Below, piece after piece: positions 59,921-64,000 of a stretch of DNA of 64,000 nucleotides (positions are counted from its first letter, which is position 1; every line of letters starts with the position of its first letter). The notes beneath the pieces are model-generated. The model saw nothing but the letters and a program-made list of their open reading frames with translations, had not been told where the DNA came from and did no database searches. The stretch lies in assembly GCA_030447865.1 (NCBI GenBank), contig JAUJOD010000004.1, forward strand, positions 176,074 through 240,073. Reading direction: 5' to 3'. The stretch comes from Nocardioidaceae bacterium (GTDB lineage: Bacteria > Actinomycetota > Actinomycetes > Propionibacteriales > Nocardioidaceae). The translations under genes and the position numbers were made by a program.

Positions 59921-60778
59921 TCAAGGACGGCGTACGGCGGCCAGACCTGCCGCGCGCATGTCCTCGAGCGGTGCCGCCGAGGCGCCGGTCATCAGCTCGA
60001 CCTGCCGGGCGGCCTGGTGCAGCAGCAGGTCGAACCCATGGATCACCGTGCTGTTGGCCGCCTCGGCCGCCGCCACCAACGGCGTGCGCCAGGGCGCGTA
60101 GATGACGTCGAAGGCCACCGGCGCCAGACTCGCCAGTCGGGCCGCTGCTAGTGGTTGCGCGTGGGCGGGGACTGTCGAGATCACCACGTCGGCCGCCGCC
60201 AACACTTCCGGCGACGCTGCCGACTCCAGCGCCTGCAGGCTGCAGAGGCGCACCGCGACACCCAGCCGCCGGCCGAGGTCTGCCATGCCGGCGGCTCGCT
60301 CAACCGAGCGGGCGACCACGGTGACCGTGTGCGCGCCGAGGTCGCGAACCGCCGCGAGTGCTGACCCGGCGGTTGCACCGGCGCCAACCACAACGGCCGA
60401 GCCGACGGCGTCGACCCCGTGCGCCTGCAGAGACCGCACGAAGCCGCTGACGTCGGTGTTGTATCCGCGCCGGGTGCCATCGGCTTCTAGGAGCACCGTG
60501 TTGACGGCCGCAACCTCGCGAGCGACCGGCTCGACCACGTCGCACAGGTCCACCGCAGGGCGCTTCAGCGGCATCGTCACCGACAGCCCACGCCACTGCG
60601 GTCCCAGTGACCCCACAAACCCGGCCAGCCGGTCCTGCGTGACCTCGACAGCGCAGTATTCCCACGGCAGACCGAGCGAGCGGTACGCCGCCTGATGCAA
60701 GGCCGGCGACAACGAGTGCGCGACCGGGTTTCCAATCACCGCACAGCGTCGCGAGGAAGGAACCGCCTCAGCACTCAT
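59921..60778 (-). CDS. aroE: Shikimate dehydrogenase
   Basis: A 285-residue NADP-dependent enzyme. CAVIGNPVAHSLSPALHQAA binds shikimate, LSVTMPLKR has the catalytic Lys, AVNTVLL and GYNTDVSGF complete the site, and VVVGAGATAGSALAAV is the dinucleotide-binding loop. It starts 11 bases inside the mltG end and is the first shikimate gene after mltG. Confidence 0.95.
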   Translation of the reverse strand: MSAEAVPSSRRCAVIGNPVAHSLSPALHQAAYRSLGLPWEYCAVEVTQDRLAGFVGSLGPQWRGLSVTMPLKRPAVDLCDVVEPVAREVAAVNTVLLEADGTRRGYNTDVSGFVRSLQAHGVDAVGSAVVVGAGATAGSALAAVRDLGAHTVTVVARSVERAAGMADLGRRLGVAVRLCSLQALESAASPEVLAAADVVISTVPAHAQPLAAARLASLAPVAFDVIYAPWRTPLVAAAEAANSTVIHGFDLLLHQAARQVELMTGASAAPLEDMRAAGLAAVRRP

Positions 60779-61889
60779 CCGAGGTCAGGCAGTACTGGCG
60801 GTACTGCGCCACGTTGTCCAGGTGGTCGTCGTAGGACGTGGCGAACTCGGTCTTGCCCGTGGCCAGGTTGACGGTGACGAAGTACAGGTAGTCGGCGTCG
60901 GCCGGGTTCAGCGCGGCGTCGAGCGCGTCGGCGCCGGGAGAGGCGATGGGGGTCGGCGGCAGCCCCGGGAACTTGTAGGAGTTGTAGGGCGAGTCGATCT
61001 CACGCAGCTCGTCGGGGGTATAGACCACACCGCGGCTCCCCTCGAAGTAGTGCAGCGTGGAGTCAAGCTGCAGCGGCATACCCTTCCGGAGTCGGTTGTA
61101 AATCACCGCCGCGACCTTCGGCATGTCCTCGCTCCGTCGCGCCTCCGCCTGCACCAGGCTGGCGATCGTCACGACGTCCTCGGGAGCGCGTCCTAGTTGT
61201 CGCGCCGCCCCCTCGAGACCGGCGTTGTCGGCGTAGGAGGTGAACTGGTGGACCATCTGCGCCAGCAGGTCCACTGCCGTCATTCCCGGTTCGAGGTTGT
61301 ACGTCGAGGGGAACAGGTAGCCCTCGCCCTCGCCGTCGGCGTACGGCGGGAGCTTCGTCGCCTCGACCCGCTGGTAGGCCTTCTCGACCTCCGCCGGTGT
61401 GAACTTCGTCTTGGCGGCGACGGTCTTGAGCACCTCCTCGGCCCGGAAACCCTCGGGGATCGTCACCGGGGTCAGCAGTTTCAGGCCCGGGTCGACAAGT
61501 ACGGCGAGCGCCTGCTCTGGTTCCATGTTGGCGCGCAGCCGGTAGGAGCCGGGCTGGATGCCCAGCGACCGCTTGTCAGCCGTTGCGATCCCGATGAAGT
61601 CGGAGTAGTCGGAGATGATCCCCCGATCGCACAGCATCGCCCCGATGTCGGCCGAGGTGTCCCCCTCGTCGACCTGCACGATCATCGCCTTGGTGTCGCC
61701 CCGAGGCAGGGAGCACTGCTTTTCCGGCGGGTCCGACAGCGCTTGCTCGATCAGGTCGATACTGGAGTTGTAGGCGAAGACGCCGACCGCCGCGAACAGC
61801 ACGAGCAGCACCAGCGAGATCAGGCAACCGGCACCGCGCCGGCCGCGGGTCTGCTGATCGCCCGGCTGGTCGTAACCCAGGTCGCTCAC
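60768..61889 (-). CDS. mltG: Endolytic murein transglycosylase MltG
   Basis: A 373-residue membrane protein. A cytoplasmic N-terminus is followed by a membrane helix (LISLVLLVLFAAVGVFAYNS, about residues 24-43), a LysM-like segment and the YceG domain. SLVQAEARRSEDMPKVAAVI contains the catalytic Glu and YNRLRKGMPLQLDSTLHYF the product-site residues. It cuts nascent peptidoglycan glycan strands. The GTG start overlaps the ruvX stop (GTGA). Confidence 0.95.
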   Translation of the reverse strand: MSDLGYDQPGDQQTRGRRGAGCLISLVLLVLFAAVGVFAYNSSIDLIEQALSDPPEKQCSLPRGDTKAMIVQVDEGDTSADIGAMLCDRGIISDYSDFIGIATADKRSLGIQPGSYRLRANMEPEQALAVLVDPGLKLLTPVTIPEGFRAEEVLKTVAAKTKFTPAEVEKAYQRVEATKLPPYADGEGEGYLFPSTYNLEPGMTAVDLLAQMVHQFTSYADNAGLEGAARQLGRAPEDVVTIASLVQAEARRSEDMPKVAAVIYNRLRKGMPLQLDSTLHYFEGSRGVVYTPDELREIDSPYNSYKFPGLPPTPIASPGADALDAALNPADADYLYFVTVNLATGKTEFATSYDDHLDNVAQYRQYCLTSDEC

Positions 61890-62392
61890 TGCGCTTGACC
61901 CACTTCCTGTCCTGGTGGCTGCCCCGTCGACCGCTCGGTGTCGAGAGCGTGCTGCAAGATCACCACCGCAGCCGCCTGGTCGACGACGGCTCTGCGCCGA
62001 GCGCCCTTCGTGCCACGATCGCGCAACACGCGTTCAGCACTCACCGTAGTAAACCGCTCGTCGACAAGCCGCACCGGCACGCTCAGCCGGCTGCGCGCGA
62101 AGGCAGCCGACAGCTCGGTCGCAAAGGCCACGACCTTCTGCGCCGCGGGGCCTGGGCGACCGGACAGCGACGTGGGGTGCCCGACCACCACCTCGATCGC
62201 CTCGTGCTCGGTTGCCAGGGTGACGATGCGATCAAGGTCGCCCGGCCCCCGCTGCAGCGTCTCGACTGGCGTGGCCAGTACGCCGGCGGGGTCGCACCTG
62301 GCGATCCCGATCCGCACGTCGCCGAGGTCAACTCCCAGCCGCACGCCATGCCGCAGGCCGGAGCGGTCCGCGGCGTCGTCAGCCACCTTCAC
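61886..62392 (-). CDS. ruvX: Putative Holliday junction resolvase / pre-16S rRNA nuclease (YqgF)
   Basis: A 168-residue RNase H-fold protein. RLGVDLGDVRIGIARCDP carries the first catalytic Asp; VVVGHPTSLSGRPGPAA, RLVDERFTTVSAERVL (Glu) and VVDQAAAVVILQHALD (Asp) the others. In E. coli YqgF matures the 5' end of 16S rRNA. It is 5 bases downstream of alaS and coupled to mltG, the standard alaS-ruvX-mltG-aroE order. Confidence 0.94.
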   Translation of the reverse strand: MKVADDAADRSGLRHGVRLGVDLGDVRIGIARCDPAGVLATPVETLQRGPGDLDRIVTLATEHEAIEVVVGHPTSLSGRPGPAAQKVVAFATELSAAFARSRLSVPVRLVDERFTTVSAERVLRDRGTKGARRRAVVDQAAAVVILQHALDTERSTGQPPGQEVGQAQ

Positions 62393-62397
62393 CGCCG

Positions 62398-64000
62398 TCA
62401 GCTGCTCGTCACCCGTTGGCCGATCGCACGCTCGACCTGCAGCAGCGCCTGCTGCGCTGCCGCCGCATCGGTGCCGCCACCTTGGGCCACGTCGTCCTTG
62501 CCGCCTCCGCTCCCTCCGAGAGCGCCGGCGGCCAGCTTGACCAGGTGGCCCGCGCTCAGCCCCCAGTCGCGCGCGGCGTCGTTGAGCGCGACCACGACCG
62601 ACGGCTTGTCGCCCGTGGTGCCGACCACCGCGACGACGGCCGGGCTGCCAGGGTCGAGCCGGCCCCGGATGTCGAGGGCAAGTTTGCGTACGTCGGCCGA
62701 GCTGGCCCCGGCGACGACCTGGCCGACGAAGGCGACGCCGTACACGTCGCTGGCGCCGGCCGCGAACTCGGTGGCCCGCCCCAACAGCGCCTGCAGCCGC
62801 ACCCGCTCGATCTCCTTCTCGGCAGCGCGCAGCTGCTCGACGATGTCGTGCACGCGGCTCGGCAGCTCCTCCGGCCGCACCTTGAGCGTTCGGGTGAGCT
62901 GGGAGACCAGGACGTGCTCGCGGGCGAGGAACCGGTAGGCGTCGCCTCCGACCAGCGCCTCGACGCGGCGCACCCCTGCGCCGATCGACGCCTCACCCAG
63001 CAGCGTGATGACGCCCAGCTGCCCGGAGCGGCCGGCGTGCGTGCCGCCGCACAGCTCGCGGGCCCAATCCCCGACCGAGATGACGCGCACCCGGTCGCCG
63101 TACTTCTCACCGAACAACGCCATCGCCCCGGCAGCCCGCGCCTCTTGCTGGGTCATCACCTCCGCCTCGACACCCAGGTCGGCGAGCACCAGGTCGTTGA
63201 CGCGCGCCTCTACGTCGTGCAGCACCGACTCGGGCACTGCCGACGACGCGGCGAAGTCGAAGCGGAAGCGGCCCGGTGCGTTCTCGCTGCCCGCCTGTGT
63301 CGCCGTGTCGCCCAGCGCCTCGCGGAACGCCTTGTGCACCATGTGCGTGGCGGTGTGCGACCGGCTGATCGACCTGCGCCGTTCGACGTCGACGAGCGCG
63401 AGCGCCGGCTCGCCGGCCGCAATCTCGCCGGTGACAACCCGGGCCTTGTGGACGGTGACGCCGCCGATCGGCGACTGTACGTCGAGCACCTCAACGCGCG
63501 CGCCCGACGCCAGCTCGACAACGCCCTGGTCGGCCAGCTGGCCGCCGCCCTCGGCGTAGAACGGTGTCCGGTCGAGCACCAGCTCGAACGTCTCTCCCTC
63601 CCCCACTCGGCTCACCCGGCCGGCAGCGGTGATCAGACCGGTCACGGTCGCCTCGGAGGCGACTTCGTCGTAGCCGGTGAAGACCACGCCGGCGCCCATC
63701 TCGTCGGCTATCTCGCGGTAGGAGCGGGTATCGGTGTGCTGGCCCTTCTTGGCGCGGGCGTCGGCTTTCGCGCGCTCGCGTTGCTGGGTCATCAGTTGCC
63801 GGAATCCGACCTCATCGACGGTGAGACCCTGCTCGGCGGCCATCTCGAGCGTGAGGTCGATGGGGAAGCCGAACGTGTCGTGCAGCTGGAACGCCTTCTC
63901 GCCGGGCAACGTCGTCTGCCCCGACGAGGTGGTGGCAGCCGCCGCCAGGTCGAACATCACCGTTCCCGCCTTCAGGGTCTGCCGGAACGCCTCCTCCTCG
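62398..64000 (-). CDS. alaS: Alanyl-tRNA synthetase, C-terminal part (start outside window)
   Basis: About 534 residues from the tRNA-binding region to the stop. EEEAFRQTL at the window edge leads into the linker before the editing domain. The editing site has HTATHMVHKAF and ELCGGTHAGRSGQLG, giving the four zinc-type residues (two His, Cys, His). A coiled coil (LRAAEKEIERVRLQALLGRA) and a Gly-rich C-Ala domain (AGALGGSGGGKDDVAQGGG) follow. The aminoacylation domain and start codon lie beyond base 64000. The enzyme charges tRNA-Ala and edits Ser/Gly mischarging. Confidence 0.96.
   Translation of the reverse strand, partial: EEEAFRQTLKAGTVMFDLAAAATTSSGQTTLPGEKAFQLHDTFGFPIDLTLEMAAEQGLTVDEVGFRQLMTQQRERAKADARAKKGQHTDTRSYREIADEMGAGVVFTGYDEVASEATVTGLITAAGRVSRVGEGETFELVLDRTPFYAEGGGQLADQGVVELASGARVEVLDVQSPIGGVTVHKARVVTGEIAAGEPALALVDVERRRSISRSHTATHMVHKAFREALGDTATQAGSENAPGRFRFDFAASSAVPESVLHDVEARVNDLVLADLGVEAEVMTQQEARAAGAMALFGEKYGDRVRVISVGDWARELCGGTHAGRSGQLGVITLLGEASIGAGVRRVEALVGGDAYRFLAREHVLVSQLTRTLKVRPEELPSRVHDIVEQLRAAEKEIERVRLQALLGRATEFAAGASDVYGVAFVGQVVAGASSADVRKLALDIRGRLDPGSPAVVAVVGTTGDKPSVVVALNDAARDWGLSAGHLVKLAAGALGGSGGGKDDVAQGGGTDAAAAQQALLQVERAIGQRVTSS

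Overview
The window is one contiguous stretch of a high-GC Actinomycetota chromosome. The evidence is gene content and order: bldD next to pyrR and nusB, an actinobacterial-type integration host factor (mIHF) next to gmk and rpoZ, a PriA without a Walker A motif, a ribM/pnuX-type gene in the riboflavin operon, frequent GTG/TTG starts and many 1-8 bp start/stop overlaps. The order resembles Nocardioidaceae-like Propionibacteriales, but family placement is inference.

Region 1 (1-29404) is accessory and catabolic. It holds a ring-opening amidohydrolase of the barbiturase/cyanuric acid hydrolase family (cut by the window edge) with a carbamate kinase; an operon of a CoxG-like protein, a nitrilase-superfamily amidohydrolase and hydantoinase/oxoprolinase subunits HyuA and HyuB; and a three-subunit molybdenum hydroxylase behind a UraA/RutG-like NCS2 permease, a small membrane protein and a PucR-type regulator. 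Divergent from pucR are the three genes of an oxamate-carbamoyltransferase-like complex (DUF2877, FdrA, DUF1116). I read the set as a pathway that takes up a pyrimidine-like ring, hydroxylates it, opens it, cleaves the ureido acid with phosphate to carbamoyl phosphate, and recovers ATP through carbamate kinase. The uracil, barbiturate, ureidomalonate, malonamate route is a hypothesis. Unrelated genes are interspersed: a HAD hydrolase, a HEAT-repeat protein, a large LuxR-type ATPase regulator, a double GNAT, a DUF222/HNH protein, an orphan MntA-like nucleotidyltransferase, a GAF-GGDEF protein, a secreted protein and a coiled-coil protein.

Region 2 (29444-64000) is housekeeping and almost entirely on the minus strand. 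From high to low coordinates it runs alaS (partial), ruvX, mltG, aroE, a prepilin peptidase, aroC, aroK, aroB, aroQ, a glycosyltransferase, efp and nusB; then bldD on the plus strand; then pyrR-pyrB-pyrC-pyrK-pyrD-pyrF without carAB; a Pro-rich membrane protein, mIHF, gmk, rpoZ, coaBC, metK, a transglutaminase-like protein, priA, def, fmt, rsmB and rpe; then an FMN riboswitch followed by ribD-ribE-ribM-ribBA-ribH-hisE-hisG and a PH-domain protein.

Regulatory and repeat features include the FMN riboswitch, a PyrR-binding loop at the pyrR ribosome binding site, a BldD-box-like site on the bldD promoter, a symmetric pair of back-to-back leaderless promoters between pucR and the carbamoyltransferase operon, a four-copy 44-bp palindromic repeat with covarying stems, and a two-copy repeat of about 48 bp. 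I see no tRNA, rRNA, CRISPR array or insertion sequence.
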